From positions 1-64,000 of the forward strand of contig NZ_JAGKJK010000016.1 of assembly GCF_020329435.1 (NCBI RefSeq): DNA of 64,000 nucleotides, written 5' to 3'. The notes below the pieces were generated by a model, which was not told where the DNA came from, made no database searches, and saw only the letters and a list, made by a program, of their open reading frames with translations. This DNA is from Bradyrhizobium hereditatis. GTDB taxonomy: Bacteria > Pseudomonadota > Alphaproteobacteria > Rhizobiales > Xanthobacteraceae. This document shows positions 20,065-28,556 of this stretch, in pieces (within the stretch, counting starts at the first letter, position 1; every line of letters begins with the position of its first letter). The translations under genes and the position numbers were made by a program.

Positions 20065-20388
20065 ATGATCCGCCCGGTATGCGCCGCCCTGGCGCTCACC
20101 TGTCTATCTGCGCCGGCATTTGCCGAATCCTGTATTGCTTCTCGCTATGGCTACAATGGTGGCCGAACCGCATCGGGGGAGCGGATGAATCCAAATGAGA
20201 TGACTGCAGCGCATCGCGCTAGACCATTCGGCTCCCACGTCACGGTCATCTCACATTCCAACGGGCGAAGCGTCACCGTCCGGATAAATGATCGTGGCCC
20301 GTTCGTGAAGGGACGGTGCATAGACCTGTCAAGTGGGGCCGCGCGTGTACTCGGCTTCGCCGGGGTTACCAAGGTCTCTCTTCGCTGA
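20065..20388 (+). CDS. RlpA-like double-psi beta-barrel protein (small, exported)
   Basis: 107 residues: signal peptide 1-20 (MIRPVCAALALTCLSAPAFA), then a single RlpA-type barrel: SCIASRYGYNGGRTASGERMNPNEMTAAHRARPFGSHVTVISH, VRINDRGPFVKGRCIDLSSGAARVLGFAG. The GERxNPxExTAAHR and NDRGPF motifs match the septal ring lytic transglycosylase family, including the catalytic-site Asp in NDRGPF. It lacks the SPOR domain of long RlpA proteins, so any role at the septum is uncertain. ATG 20065 follows GGAAGG; a GTG at 20059 is possible. Confidence 0.85.
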   Translation: MIRPVCAALALTCLSAPAFAESCIASRYGYNGGRTASGERMNPNEMTAAHRARPFGSHVTVISHSNGRSVTVRINDRGPFVKGRCIDLSSGAARVLGFAGVTKVSLR

Positions 20389-20638
20389 GATAGATCAGTC
20401 CGAGTGCGAAGCTGCGTCGTGCTTTGATCGTCGTCGTTTGGAGCGAACGACGCGCGACCCAATGCGGACGCTACGTTGTGATAGTGCGGTGCACCGTTCT
20501 TGACCTGTCGCTGGCAATTCGGCGTCAGGGCGAGCATAGTTGCAGCGTCACAATTCCGGATAGGTTCATCGGCGTTGATGACGTGCATTCTCGCGGTCAG
20601 CGCCGGTGATCTGCGGTTCGGACAACCGGAGTCCCGCC

Positions 20639-21313
20639 ATGTCTGTCACGGCTTCCAGCGAAACACACGGCCAGCACACCTTCAATTCTGCCGAAATGGG
20701 CGCCATCGCTCATCTCTACCGGGGCGAAGTCTACCGTTCGACAATCTGGAGAACGCGGCTCGACAACACGACCAACTGGGCGATCGTCACAATGGGCATC
20801 GCGCTGTCGACGACCTTTTCGAGTCCGGAGGCCTCGCCGCTGCCACTCCTGCTCGTAGGCCTACTCATCGCCGTGTTTCTCGGCATGGAGGCGCGGCGCT
20901 ATCGCTACTTCAATGTGTGGCGCGCCCGAGCCCGATGGATGGAGACGAATTTCTACGCGCCGATATTCACCCGTGAGGCCCGCGACGATAGCTGGCAGGT
21001 GATACTCGGGCGCGACTACACCGCGCCCCGCCATCACATTTCGTTTGCCCGCGCGGCGGGACGGCGGCTGCGTCGTAACTACGTCTGGATTCTCGCCGTC
21101 CAGGTGATTGCCTATTACGGCAAGATAGCGATCCACCCGACGCCTGTATCAACCCTGGCGGAATTTGTCGATCGCGCCGCGGTCGGGCCGATCCCCGGCT
21201 GGATCGTTCTGATGATCGGCTTTGCCTACAATTTCGGCTGGCTGGCGTTCGCGCTCGGCACGATGTGGCTCGACCAACGCGAGCACGGCGGCGACAAGGT
21301 GGCGATGGGCTAG
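20639..21313 (+). CDS. DUF2270 membrane protein
   Basis: 224 residues. Conserved N-terminal block EMGAIAHLYRGEVYRSTIWRTRLDNTTNWAIVTMGI, then a membrane helix pair (residues about 45-80, LPLLLVGLLIAVFLGMEARR), a cytoplasmic block with RYRYFNVWRARARWMETNFYAP, and two more helices at the C-terminus (YVWILAVQVIAYY, GWIVLMIGFAYNFGWLAF). This is the pattern of the uncharacterised DUF2270 inner-membrane proteins. ATG 20639 begins MSVTASSETHG; upstream in-frame codons are not conserved-looking. Its function is not known. Confidence 0.8.
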   Translation: MSVTASSETHGQHTFNSAEMGAIAHLYRGEVYRSTIWRTRLDNTTNWAIVTMGIALSTTFSSPEASPLPLLLVGLLIAVFLGMEARRYRYFNVWRARARWMETNFYAPIFTREARDDSWQVILGRDYTAPRHHISFARAAGRRLRRNYVWILAVQVIAYYGKIAIHPTPVSTLAEFVDRAAVGPIPGWIVLMIGFAYNFGWLAFALGTMWLDQREHGGDKVAMG

Positions 21314-21693
21314 CGATAGCAGCTTGGAGCAGGGTGGGCTCAAGCGGCACGAGCAACGGCGTATAGGGACTTGGTACGGAACCGCAGCGCGCAGCAATCG
21401 CCTGTCGCAGCCGCACCAACGCGATCAAAACGTCCTTGTGCACGGTACTAGGTGCATCGCCATCGTTTGTTGGGTGACAGGCCCTCTCGCGCCACCACGA
21501 ACGAGCGCATCGGAAATGCGGTACGCTCGAATTAAACAGTCTCTGAACCGCGCGTTTCGGCCGCGTTCATATCAACCCGTTTAATGTCTCCACCTAGGTT
21601 GTGAGCCCATGAACGTAGTTCTCAACCGCGCAACCGACTTCTGCGCGGCTGAGTAATCTACACAGGGGACACACTCAAAATGGAGGAGACATC
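21314..21693. other. Intergenic stretch, no gene seen
   Basis: 380 bp. Only short frames, none with a good start. A small inverted repeat CCGCGCA...TGCGCGG lies at about 21627-21650 just before the next gene; it is not followed by a T run, so I do not call it a terminator. The last 25 bp carry the GGAGGAG ribosome binding site of the next gene. Confidence 0.45.
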
Positions 21694-21918
21694 ATGAAGA
21701 AGTTTCTTATTTCGGCTGCAGCCGCAGCAATCATGACCAGCGCCGCCTACGCTCAGACGGAGTTTTATGTCGTGCAAGATACCTCCACGAAGAAATGCAC
21801 CATCGTGGACAAGAAACCGACGACCACCACCACTGTGGTTGTTGGCGACGGCAAGGTGTTCAAGTCGCGCACCGCAGCTGAAACGGAAATGAAGACCATG
21901 AAGGTCTGCGCCAACTAA
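21694..21918 (+). CDS. Small secreted protein with one disulfide pair (74 aa)
   Basis: MKKFLISAAAAAIMTSAAYA is a clear signal peptide with cleavage after AYA. The mature part (about 54 residues) is TEFYVVQDTSTKKCTIVDKK, a Thr/Val run, then GDGKVFKSRTAAETEMKTMK and VCAN. Two cysteines (KKC and VC) would form one disulfide. A very good ribosome binding site (GGAGGAGAC) precedes ATG 21694. Small exported proteins with this pattern are conserved in Bradyrhizobium but have no known role. Confidence 0.78.
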   Translation: MKKFLISAAAAAIMTSAAYAQTEFYVVQDTSTKKCTIVDKKPTTTTTVVVGDGKVFKSRTAAETEMKTMKVCAN

Positions 21919-22032
21919 GGCTGACGGCGGCGAGAAGCGATGACGCCTGCTCCGTCCGCCCCCATCGAAAACTGAGAGGTCGCCGAAGCGGCCTCTCCAT
22001 TCACCGGCACATAGCAACAAGGGGACCAGACG

Positions 22033-22383
22033 ATGTCGAAAGCAATGCGCAAATATGTATTCGGCGCTGCAGCGGCAGCTGCGCTTTTCGTATTTCCCAT
22101 CTCGGCCTTCTCCCAATCCATTGAGTTTGGACCGGGAGGCGTCCGGGTGTACGGCGGTCGAGGAGGGCAATGCGAGCAATTGCGGCGTGCTTGTGAAAAC
22201 AAGGACGCGCTAGGGGAGCGCGGCGAAGGAAATTGCCGCAGATACCGGGAGGCCTGCGGACGACCGGTTCGCAGGGATGTGTGCGCCGAATTGAGACAAG
22301 CCTGCCTTTACAAGGACGAGCTGGGCGAACGCGGCCAAGGAAACTGCCGTCGGTATCGCGAGACTTGTAGAGGTATCTTCTAA
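22033..22383 (+). CDS. Secreted Cys-rich protein with an internal duplication
   Basis: 116 residues: signal peptide about 1-27 (cleavage around SAFSQ), a short linker (IEFGPGGVRVYGGRGGQ), then two related units of about 30 residues, C-x-x-L-R-x-A-C-x-x-K-D-x-L-G-E-R-G-x-G-N-C-R-R-Y-R-x-x-C and the same again. Each unit has four cysteines with equal spacing, so two identical small disulfide domains are likely. ATG 22033 follows AAGGGGACC. It converges with the DUF3455 gene. Function unknown; the tandem unit could bind a ligand or peptide, but this is not known. Confidence 0.78.
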   Translation: MSKAMRKYVFGAAAAAALFVFPISAFSQSIEFGPGGVRVYGGRGGQCEQLRRACENKDALGERGEGNCRRYREACGRPVRRDVCAELRQACLYKDELGERGQGNCRRYRETCRGIF

Positions 22384-22441
22384 AGGTCGCTAATTTTGCA
22401 GCGTTGGAGTGGTCCGGCATCGCCCGGACAGCTGTCATCCC

Positions 22442-22469
22442 CGAAGGCCGCCTCGGTTGGCGGCCTTCG
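22442..22469. terminator. Hairpin between convergent genes
   Basis: CGAAGGCCGCC (22442-22452) pairs with GGCGGCCTTCG (22459-22469), an 11-bp stem with a 6-nt loop. It lies between two convergent genes and could end transcription from both sides. No T run follows, so efficiency is uncertain. Confidence 0.45.
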
Positions 22470-22502
22470 CGCTAGGCGTTCCGGCCATGACGAAGAAAGG
22501 GT

Positions 22503-23003
22503 TCAGCGCCTGCGCAGGAACACGTAGTCGGCCGAGTAAGGCACGTTGCGAAAGCTGCCCGCGTTGTCGCAGGCGCCTTCGAGCTTGCCGCCGACCGTAT
22601 TGATCCGCTGCACCGTGGTGACGCCGGAGAGAATGCCGGTGCCGCGCCCTGCCGTCACGGTCAGCTTCAGCAAGGGAATGTCGTTCGCGCTCGCGCCGGG
22701 CGCGTTGCCTACGGCCTTGCCGACCACGGCGCTGGAATCGATGTGCTCCCAGCTCGGCCCCGCATAGTGCCGGCCGACCGTCTTGCCGTCGAGCAAGAGC
22801 GTTGCGATCGGCTCGCGGAATGCCCAGGCGAGCTTGCCCTCGGAGCTCGCCTTGCATTCATAGATCTGCGCGCCCTCCGCGTGCAGGGTGAGGACGACGG
22901 TTTCGCCTGATGCGGCAATGGCCTCGGGGAGAGGGGTTTGCGCGGAGGCGGGCGAGGCGGCTAGACAGAAAACCGGGAGCGCGATCTTCTTAAGCAACGA
23001 CAT
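22503..23003 (-). CDS. DUF3455 exported protein
   Basis: 166 residues: signal peptide 1-21 (MSLLKKIALPVFCLAASPASA), then LHAEGAQIYECKASSEGKLAWAFREPIATL, GRHYAGPSWEHIDSSAVVGKA, LLKLTVTAGRGTGILSGVTTVQRINTVGGKLEGACDNAGSFRNVPYSADYVFLR. The G-A-Q-I-Y-x-C start and the GPSWE motif match the DUF3455 family. Function unknown. Upstream, a repeat separates it from icd. Confidence 0.85.
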   Translation of the reverse strand: MSLLKKIALPVFCLAASPASAQTPLPEAIAASGETVVLTLHAEGAQIYECKASSEGKLAWAFREPIATLLLDGKTVGRHYAGPSWEHIDSSAVVGKAVGNAPGASANDIPLLKLTVTAGRGTGILSGVTTVQRINTVGGKLEGACDNAGSFRNVPYSADYVFLRRR

Positions 23004-23028
23004 GGTGGGTCTCCGTCGTTGGCATTGT

Positions 23029-23111
23029 CGTCATTGCGAGAAGCGAAGCGACGAAGCAATCCATTTTCCGCTCGGGGACCTATGGATTGCTTCGCTGCGC
23101 CCGCAATGACG
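23029..23111. repeat. Dispersed palindromic repeat, copy 2 (REP-like)
   Basis: Same family as 2489-2568: arms CGTCATTGCGAGAAGCGAAG on the left and TTCGCTGCGCCCGCAATGACG on the right around GAAGCAATCCAT...ATGGATTGCTTC. It is between the icd 3' end and the DUF3455 start. Confidence 0.88.
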
Positions 23112-23120
23112 CGGATAGAA

Positions 23121-23138
23121 CTTCGCGAAATCGCGAAG
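23121..23138 (-). terminator. Possible icd terminator hairpin
   Basis: CTTCGCGA (23121-23128) pairs with TCGCGAAG (23131-23138). On the minus strand it comes just after the icd stop at 23144 and is followed by TTCTAT, a weak U tract. Confidence 0.4.
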
Positions 23139-23143
23139 GCGGC

Positions 23144-24358
23144 TTATGCCGCCATCGCCTTCTCCAGATTGGCCGCGACCTTGTCGAGGAAGCCGGTCGT
23201 GGACAGCCAGCGCTGATCAGCGCCGACCAGGAGCGCGAGGTCCTTGGTCATGTAGCCTTCCTCGACGGTCTGCACGCAGACCTTTTCCAGCGTCTCGGCG
23301 AATTTTGCGAGCTGCGGGTTGTTGTCGAGCTTGGCGCGGTGGGCGAGGCCCCTCGTCCAGGCGAAGATCGACGCGATCGAGTTGGTCGAGGTCTCCTTGC
23401 CCTTCTGGTGCTCGCGGTAGTGGCGAGTCACCGTGCCGTGCGCGGCTTCGGCTTCGACGGTCTTGCCGTCGGGCGTCAGCAGCACCGAGGTCATCAGGCC
23501 GAGCGAGCCGTATCCCTGCGCCACCGTGTCCGACTGCACGTCGCCGTCGTAATTCTTGCAGGCCCAGACATAGCCGCCTGACCACTTCAGCGCGGAAGCC
23601 ACCATGTCGTCGATCAGGCGGTGTTCGTAAGTGAGCCGCTTGGCCTCGAACTCCTTCTTGAACTCGCGGTCGTAGACATCCTGGAAGATGTCCTTGAAGC
23701 GGCCGTCGTAGACCTTGAGGATGGTGTTCTTGGTCGAGAGATAGACCGGATAGTTCCGCATCAGGCCGTAGTTGAAGGAGGCGCGGGCGAAGTCGATGAT
23801 GGAGTCATCGAGGTTGTACATTTCCATCGCGACGCCGGGACCCGGGGTCTTGAACACTTCCTTCTCGATGACGGTGCCGTCCTCGCCGACGAATTTCAGG
23901 GTCAGCGTGCCCTTGCCGGGGAACTTGATGTCGGTGGCGCGGTACTGGTCGCCATAGGCGTGGCGGCCGATGATGATCGGCTTGGTCCAGCCGGGAACCA
24001 GGCGCGGCACGTTCTTGCAGATGATCGGCTCGCGGAAGATCACGCCGCCGAGGATGTTGCGGATGGTGCCGTTCGGCGACTTCCACATCTCCTTCAGGCC
24101 GAACTCCTTCACCCGGGCCTCATCAGGGGTGATGGTGGCGCATTTGACGCCGACGCCGACCTTCTTGATCGCGTTGGCGGCATCGATCGTGACCTGGTCG
24201 TTGGTCTGGTCGCGGTACTCCATTCCGAGGTCAAAATAGAGCAGTTCGACATCCAGGAACGGGTTGATCAGCTTGTCCTTGATGTACTGCCAGATGATCC
24301 GGGTCATCTCGTCGCCATCGAGTTCGACGACGGGGTTGGTCACCTTGATTTTTGCCAT
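23144..24358 (-). CDS. icd: NADP-dependent isocitrate dehydrogenase
   Basis: Oxidative decarboxylation of isocitrate to 2-oxoglutarate in the TCA cycle, yielding NADPH. 404 residues, the eukaryotic-like homodimeric type: starts MAKIKVTNPVVELDGDEMTR, contains CATITPDEARVKEFGLKEMWKSPNGTIRN (substrate loop with Ser/Asn/Arg), DDMVASALKWSGGYVWACKNYDGDVQSD (metal-binding Asp cluster), and LMTSVLLTPDG-x-x-VEAEAAHGTVTRHYR (cofactor region; the HGT-x-x-R-H-Y pattern fits NADP use). The gene stands alone, 126 bp from the next upstream gene. Confidence 0.97.
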   Translation of the reverse strand: MAKIKVTNPVVELDGDEMTRIIWQYIKDKLINPFLDVELLYFDLGMEYRDQTNDQVTIDAANAIKKVGVGVKCATITPDEARVKEFGLKEMWKSPNGTIRNILGGVIFREPIICKNVPRLVPGWTKPIIIGRHAYGDQYRATDIKFPGKGTLTLKFVGEDGTVIEKEVFKTPGPGVAMEMYNLDDSIIDFARASFNYGLMRNYPVYLSTKNTILKVYDGRFKDIFQDVYDREFKKEFEAKRLTYEHRLIDDMVASALKWSGGYVWACKNYDGDVQSDTVAQGYGSLGLMTSVLLTPDGKTVEAEAAHGTVTRHYREHQKGKETSTNSIASIFAWTRGLAHRAKLDNNPQLAKFAETLEKVCVQTVEEGYMTKDLALLVGADQRWLSTTGFLDKVAANLEKAMAA

Positions 24359-24484
24359 GACGGAAGGGGCCTTTTCGGAAAAACCGCTGATACGGGCGGG
24401 GTGGATGATTATAGGCGGGCCTATAGCACCGCAGCCCGGCCGGCGGAAGCCAAGCCGTTATGCACTTTCAGCCCATTATCGCGG

Positions 24485-26212
24485 TTAGAACGCCGCCTGG
24501 GTGGCCGTCCCCGCCACCACGTACCAGGTCACGAACAGGCCGCAGATCAGGGCGCCCGGCAGGCTGGAGCCGGTCCGCCGCCAGGTGAAGGTCGCGATCA
24601 CTGCGCAGATGGCGAGCAGGGGTATGAACTGGATGGCGACGATGGTCGAGAGCGGCACGAAACCGGGATCGGGCAGCGGGTTGAACAGCTTTCCAGTCAG
24701 CCAGAGGATGAGGTACTGCCCGCCCACCAGCACGATGAAGCCGAGCGTTAGCGCCAGGATATTGGTCAGATAGAGCGCGGCCCGGGGAGCGGCCATGGTC
24801 GAGAAATTGCGGTGCAGGACATGCTGCGCGATCACGAAAAACGCCGTGAATGGCACGAGATAGATCAGGAAGATCAAAAACTGCTTCGCGCTCATCAGCT
24901 TGACGGCGACGATCCAGAACCGGAAGTCGATCTTGAAGGCGAGGTCGGAAAGCCAGAGCGCGGCATAGCCGATCGCGATGGTAGCAATCGCGATCACAAC
25001 CGACGGCAGGACGATGCCGGTGCGGCTGGCTCGCTTCGGCGCGAACCGCATCAAAACAAGCGCGATCAGGCCGTTGATGACGGCCCAGACCAGGATCTGG
25101 TTGGTGATGCCCTGCGGCAGGACAGCCGAGGGCTTTAGGAACGTGCCGCCCAGCGCGAATGCCGGATAATAAGTCAGCGCTGGGATGAAGGCCGACAGGA
25201 TGAAGGCCGCGGTCCAGCGGCGGCCGCTGGCTGCGATATGCTCGGGCATGGTGCCGTCGGCGATCTTGGGCAGCCGCAGGTGGGAATACATCGGCGCCTC
25301 CAGCAGCGCGTCGAACGCGCCGATCAAGAGCACCACAAAGCCGATCAGCGCGATCAGCGTGCCGAGCTCCTTGCGGAACCAGATCTGGTCGTCGACCGGG
25401 CGGGGCGTGCCGCCCTGCAGGGTCTTGGCGAACCAGTCGAGGCTGTAGCCGATCGCCTGATGCGAAATGTGCTCGGCCGGATGGGTGATGGCGGGGGTGT
25501 GGAGCACCCGGGCCGTGCCTTGGGCGATGTCGCCATAGACCTTGCCAGGCACCACCGGGCCTTGCGTTCCGAACAGGGCCCACAGTTTCGGGCTCTGCGT
25601 GACGTCACGCGCCTTGTCGACGTCCCACATCAGGGTCGAGAACTCCTCGTACTGCGCGAACACCAGCGCCAAGTTGCGGGGCCAGTTCGGTGTGCCCTCG
25701 GCGGCGAACGGCTTGCCGGTGGAGGAGCCCTCCAGCACGATCGATTTGTAATCGTTCGGCATGGCGGTCGCGGCCGCCAGCACGGTCCAGCCGCCCATCG
25801 AGTGGCCCTCGAGCCCAATATTGCTCTTGTCGACGATTTCGAGGGTGCGCAGATAGGCGAGCCCATCGGGGCCGCCAAAACCGTTCGCGAAGGCGGGCGG
25901 GTCGCTATAGCCGTGGCCGGTCTGGTCGAGCGCCAGCACCACATAGCCGCGACGGGCGAATTCAATGGCGAAGCCGTCCTGGGTCTCGCGCGAATTGATG
26001 TAACCATGAACGGCGAGAATGCCGGGGGCGGGGATCTGGGGCGTCGCGTTCCGCGGGACGTAGAGCAGCCCGCTCATCGTGTTGCCCTTGGCGCCCTTGA
26101 AGCGGACGTCCTCGATCCGGATGCCGCCGGCCGTCTGGGTGAAGTGGGCGAGCAGGCCGCCCGCCAGGATCAGGAGTACGCCCACAATCGCCAACGACCA
26201 CCTGCCGCGCAT
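24485..26212 (-). CDS. Alpha/beta hydrolase with a C-terminal membrane domain
   Basis: 575 residues in two halves. Residues 1-25 are an N-terminal membrane helix. The hydrolase part follows with GILAVHGYINSRETQDG (oxyanion region, HG at 69-70), the nucleophile elbow GHSMGG (Ser138), and a DQTGHGYSDPP segment typical of dienelactone-hydrolase-like enzymes. From residue about 290 there are many hydrophobic segments, at least seven membrane helices (for example GTLIALIGFVVLLIGAF, FILSAFIPALTYYPAF, LWLTGKLFNPLP). The usual catalytic His could be in TPAITHPAEHIS near residue 245. A membrane esterase/lipase-like enzyme is inferred; the substrate is unknown. Followed by icd on the same strand. Confidence 0.8.
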   Translation of the reverse strand: MRGRWSLAIVGVLLILAGGLLAHFTQTAGGIRIEDVRFKGAKGNTMSGLLYVPRNATPQIPAPGILAVHGYINSRETQDGFAIEFARRGYVVLALDQTGHGYSDPPAFANGFGGPDGLAYLRTLEIVDKSNIGLEGHSMGGWTVLAAATAMPNDYKSIVLEGSSTGKPFAAEGTPNWPRNLALVFAQYEEFSTLMWDVDKARDVTQSPKLWALFGTQGPVVPGKVYGDIAQGTARVLHTPAITHPAEHISHQAIGYSLDWFAKTLQGGTPRPVDDQIWFRKELGTLIALIGFVVLLIGAFDALLEAPMYSHLRLPKIADGTMPEHIAASGRRWTAAFILSAFIPALTYYPAFALGGTFLKPSAVLPQGITNQILVWAVINGLIALVLMRFAPKRASRTGIVLPSVVIAIATIAIGYAALWLSDLAFKIDFRFWIVAVKLMSAKQFLIFLIYLVPFTAFFVIAQHVLHRNFSTMAAPRAALYLTNILALTLGFIVLVGGQYLILWLTGKLFNPLPDPGFVPLSTIVAIQFIPLLAICAVIATFTWRRTGSSLPGALICGLFVTWYVVAGTATQAAF

Positions 26213-26504
26213 GGACGCCTCCCCAAAATTCCCTCACCGTTGAACTCGGCTTTCGGGCTGGTTTGCAGCTTCGCTTTGTTTGTGATTGTTAGCCTATTCG
26301 AAAGTCTAATGCGCGCAAGCAATGTTCGCGCAGCGCTCCATTGACGCTTTGAGCGAGCAAGCGGAAACGCTACTAAGCCGGCACTCGGACTGGAGAATTC
26401 CGGCCGGCTCCCGGTTTGGATGGCGCGCGGCTGAGCGCGGTGCGTTCGGAATCTTCAGACGCTAGATCAACGCGGCAAGCTAAATCAGAAAGTGAAACTA
26501 AGAA

Positions 26505-27704
26505 ATGTCCGGCACCGATAAATCCAAAACTGGTTTGGACTTAGCTGGACCTGTTGTGATCCTCGTCGAGCCGCAGCTCGGCGAGAATATCGGCATGGCC
26601 GCGCGCGCCATGGGCAATTTCGCGCTGTCGCGCCTGCGCATCGTCAATCCGCGCGATGGCTGGCCAAACATCGCGGCGCAGCGGGCGGCGGCTGGCGCCG
26701 ACCACATTCTGGAGCGCGCTGAACTGTTCGATACCGTCGAGCAGGCGGTCGCTGATCTCACGCTGCTGTTTGCCACCACAGCCCGCGCCCACGACCAGGC
26801 CAAGCCGGTGGTCGGTCCGGAACAGGCGGCGAGCGAGATCGTCGCGCATGCTGGCGGGGGTGGCGGGGCCGGTATCCTGTTCGGTCGGGAACGCTGGGGA
26901 CTGCAGAACGAGGAGGTCGCGCTCGCCAACCGGATCATCACCTTTCCGGTCAATCCGGGCTTTGCCTCGCTCAACCTGGCGCAGGCAGTGCTGCTGGTGG
27001 GCTATGAGTGGTTCAAGCATGCGACCGGCGGCGAGCTGCCGTTTGCGATGCCGGAACGCTCCGAGCCGGCCTCGCAGCACCAGATGCAGGCCTTCTTCGA
27101 CAATCTGGTACGGGAACTCGACAAGGTCGAATTCCTCCGCCCGCGGGAGAAGCGGGACACCATGCTGGTCAACCTGCGCAATATCTTCACCCGGATGAAT
27201 CCGAGCAAGCAGGACATGCACACGTTGCACGGCGTGGTGATGGCGATTGCGGAAGGACGCAAGGGACCGGCCAAGGGCGGCGTGCTCGACGGCGAGCAGG
27301 CGACACGGCTGCGCGCACTGCTCGCCGAACACGGGCAGGGGCCGGCGGCGCCCGGCGACAGTTCCACCGTGCGCGGGCTCGCCCGGCTGCTCCGCCGCAA
27401 CCCGACGGATGCGGAACGGATCCTGTGGCAGGCGCTAACCCGCGATCGTCGCTTCGCCGGCCAGTTCAAGCGGCAGACCCCGGTCGGGCGTCACATCCCC
27501 GATTTCGTCTCGTTCGTGCATCGTCTCGCGATCGAACTGGTCAATCCGAACGAGTCGGAGGCCATCGCTGCCGACCGCGCCACCCGGAAGGCATGGCTGG
27601 AAGCGCGCGATTACCGCGTGATCGAGATGCGAGTCGCTGATGTCGAGCGTGATCTGGCAACGGAACTGGCGCGGCTCGAGGCGCATCTACGTGAACGCGG
27701 CTAG
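26505..27704 (+). CDS. TrmJ-family RNA methyltransferase fused to a DUF559-like domain
   Basis: 399 residues. Residues 15-245 are a SPOUT methyltransferase of the TrmJ type: GPVVILVEPQLGENIGMAARAMGNF, RIVNPRDGWP, FGRERWGLQNEEV, FPVNPGFASLNLAQAVLLVGYEW (the knot and Asn-Leu-Ala-Gln motif), predicting 2'-O-methylation of position 32 in tRNA. After a linker, residues 289-399 look like the DUF559/Vsr-type nuclease fold: LARLLRRNPTDAERILWQAL, FKRQTPVGRHIPDFVSF, then IELVNPNESE where active members have E-x-D-G-G-Q-H. The D of PDF (333) and E of IEL (344) are kept, but the DGGQH segment is gone, so nuclease activity is doubtful. The ordinary TrmJ ends near residue 250; the extension is unusual. No partner in the operon. 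Confidence 0.87.
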   Translation: MSGTDKSKTGLDLAGPVVILVEPQLGENIGMAARAMGNFALSRLRIVNPRDGWPNIAAQRAAAGADHILERAELFDTVEQAVADLTLLFATTARAHDQAKPVVGPEQAASEIVAHAGGGGGAGILFGRERWGLQNEEVALANRIITFPVNPGFASLNLAQAVLLVGYEWFKHATGGELPFAMPERSEPASQHQMQAFFDNLVRELDKVEFLRPREKRDTMLVNLRNIFTRMNPSKQDMHTLHGVVMAIAEGRKGPAKGGVLDGEQATRLRALLAEHGQGPAAPGDSSTVRGLARLLRRNPTDAERILWQALTRDRRFAGQFKRQTPVGRHIPDFVSFVHRLAIELVNPNESEAIAADRATRKAWLEARDYRVIEMRVADVERDLATELARLEAHLRERG

Positions 27705-27872
27705 CTTGCCGCTCCCTGTCCGTCGCCGCACAAACGGAGTAAGCTTGGCCTACTGGGACAGCACGTCGCAAGACACCGCGATCTAATCCCGCTCGCATCG
27801 TCGAGCATTTGAAGCCTCAAGGAGCATTTCAAGCGGCTGCAGTCCGATCGAAAACGCAAAAGGAGGTGTGCG

Positions 27873-28505
27873 ATGGCGACATCTGACTGGCGTCTCGAAG
27901 GCGAATGGATCAAGAACTGTAACTGCGCATTCGGTTGTCCGTGCGATTTTAATGCCCTGCCGACGGAAGGGTACTGCAAGGGCATGGTCGGCATGCGGAT
28001 CACCAAAGGGCATTTCCAAGATACCAAGCTCGACGGCTTGATGTTCGCCGTCACCGTTGATTTTCCCGGCGCGCTGCACGAGGGCAACGGTCAGATACAA
28101 CCGATCATCGATGAGCGCGCGACGGCGGAGCAGCGCGAGGCGCTGTTCAACATCATGTCGGGCAAGTTCTCCGCCGAAGGCACGCTATTCCAGATCCTCA
28201 GCATGATCGTGACCAAGATTCACGATCCGCTGTTCGTGCCGTTCGAGTTCTCGTTCGACAAGGATGGACGCGTTGCGCGCGTCGTAGCCAAGGGTGTGCT
28301 GGAAACCGAGGTCGAGCCGATCAAGAATCCGGTGACAGGACAGCCCCACCGTATTCAGGTCGTGGTGCCCGAGGGATTCGAACACCGCGCCGCCGAGGTC
28401 GCCTCAGCCAACATCCGCTCGACCGGCGCCATCAAATTCGAAACCCAGGGCACGCACAGCTCGCTGGCGAACGTCGTGCAGACGCCGGAAGGTGTCGCCG
28501 CCTAG
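27873..28505 (+). CDS. DUF1326 protein
   Basis: 210 residues. N-terminal WRLEGEWIKNCNCAFGCPCDF carries cysteines 16, 18, 22 and 24, plus Cys35 in TEGYCKGMV: a plausible metal or iron-sulfur ligand set (inference). The rest is a compact domain with GMRITKGHF, AVTVDFPGALHEGNG and LLFPIVTKIHDPLFVPFEF-like strands. An AAAGGAGGTG site before ATG 27873 is a near-perfect ribosome binding site. The DUF2182 membrane gene follows after 51 bp; the two are often neighbours, so a shared task at the membrane, perhaps metal handling, is likely but not shown. Confidence 0.83.
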   Translation: MATSDWRLEGEWIKNCNCAFGCPCDFNALPTEGYCKGMVGMRITKGHFQDTKLDGLMFAVTVDFPGALHEGNGQIQPIIDERATAEQREALFNIMSGKFSAEGTLFQILSMIVTKIHDPLFVPFEFSFDKDGRVARVVAKGVLETEVEPIKNPVTGQPHRIQVVVPEGFEHRAAEVASANIRSTGAIKFETQGTHSSLANVVQTPEGVAA

Positions 28506-28556
28506 CGGCGCGCCCGAATCCAACACTATGTGCCGGTCCAGCAGCGGAGCGGATTC

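Noticed and set aside
28370..28400. GGGATTCGAACACCGC resembling a reverse-strand tRNA T-arm and acceptor
   Set aside because: It lies within the DUF1326 coding sequence, and no matching D-arm, anticodon arm or acceptor partner is found next to it.
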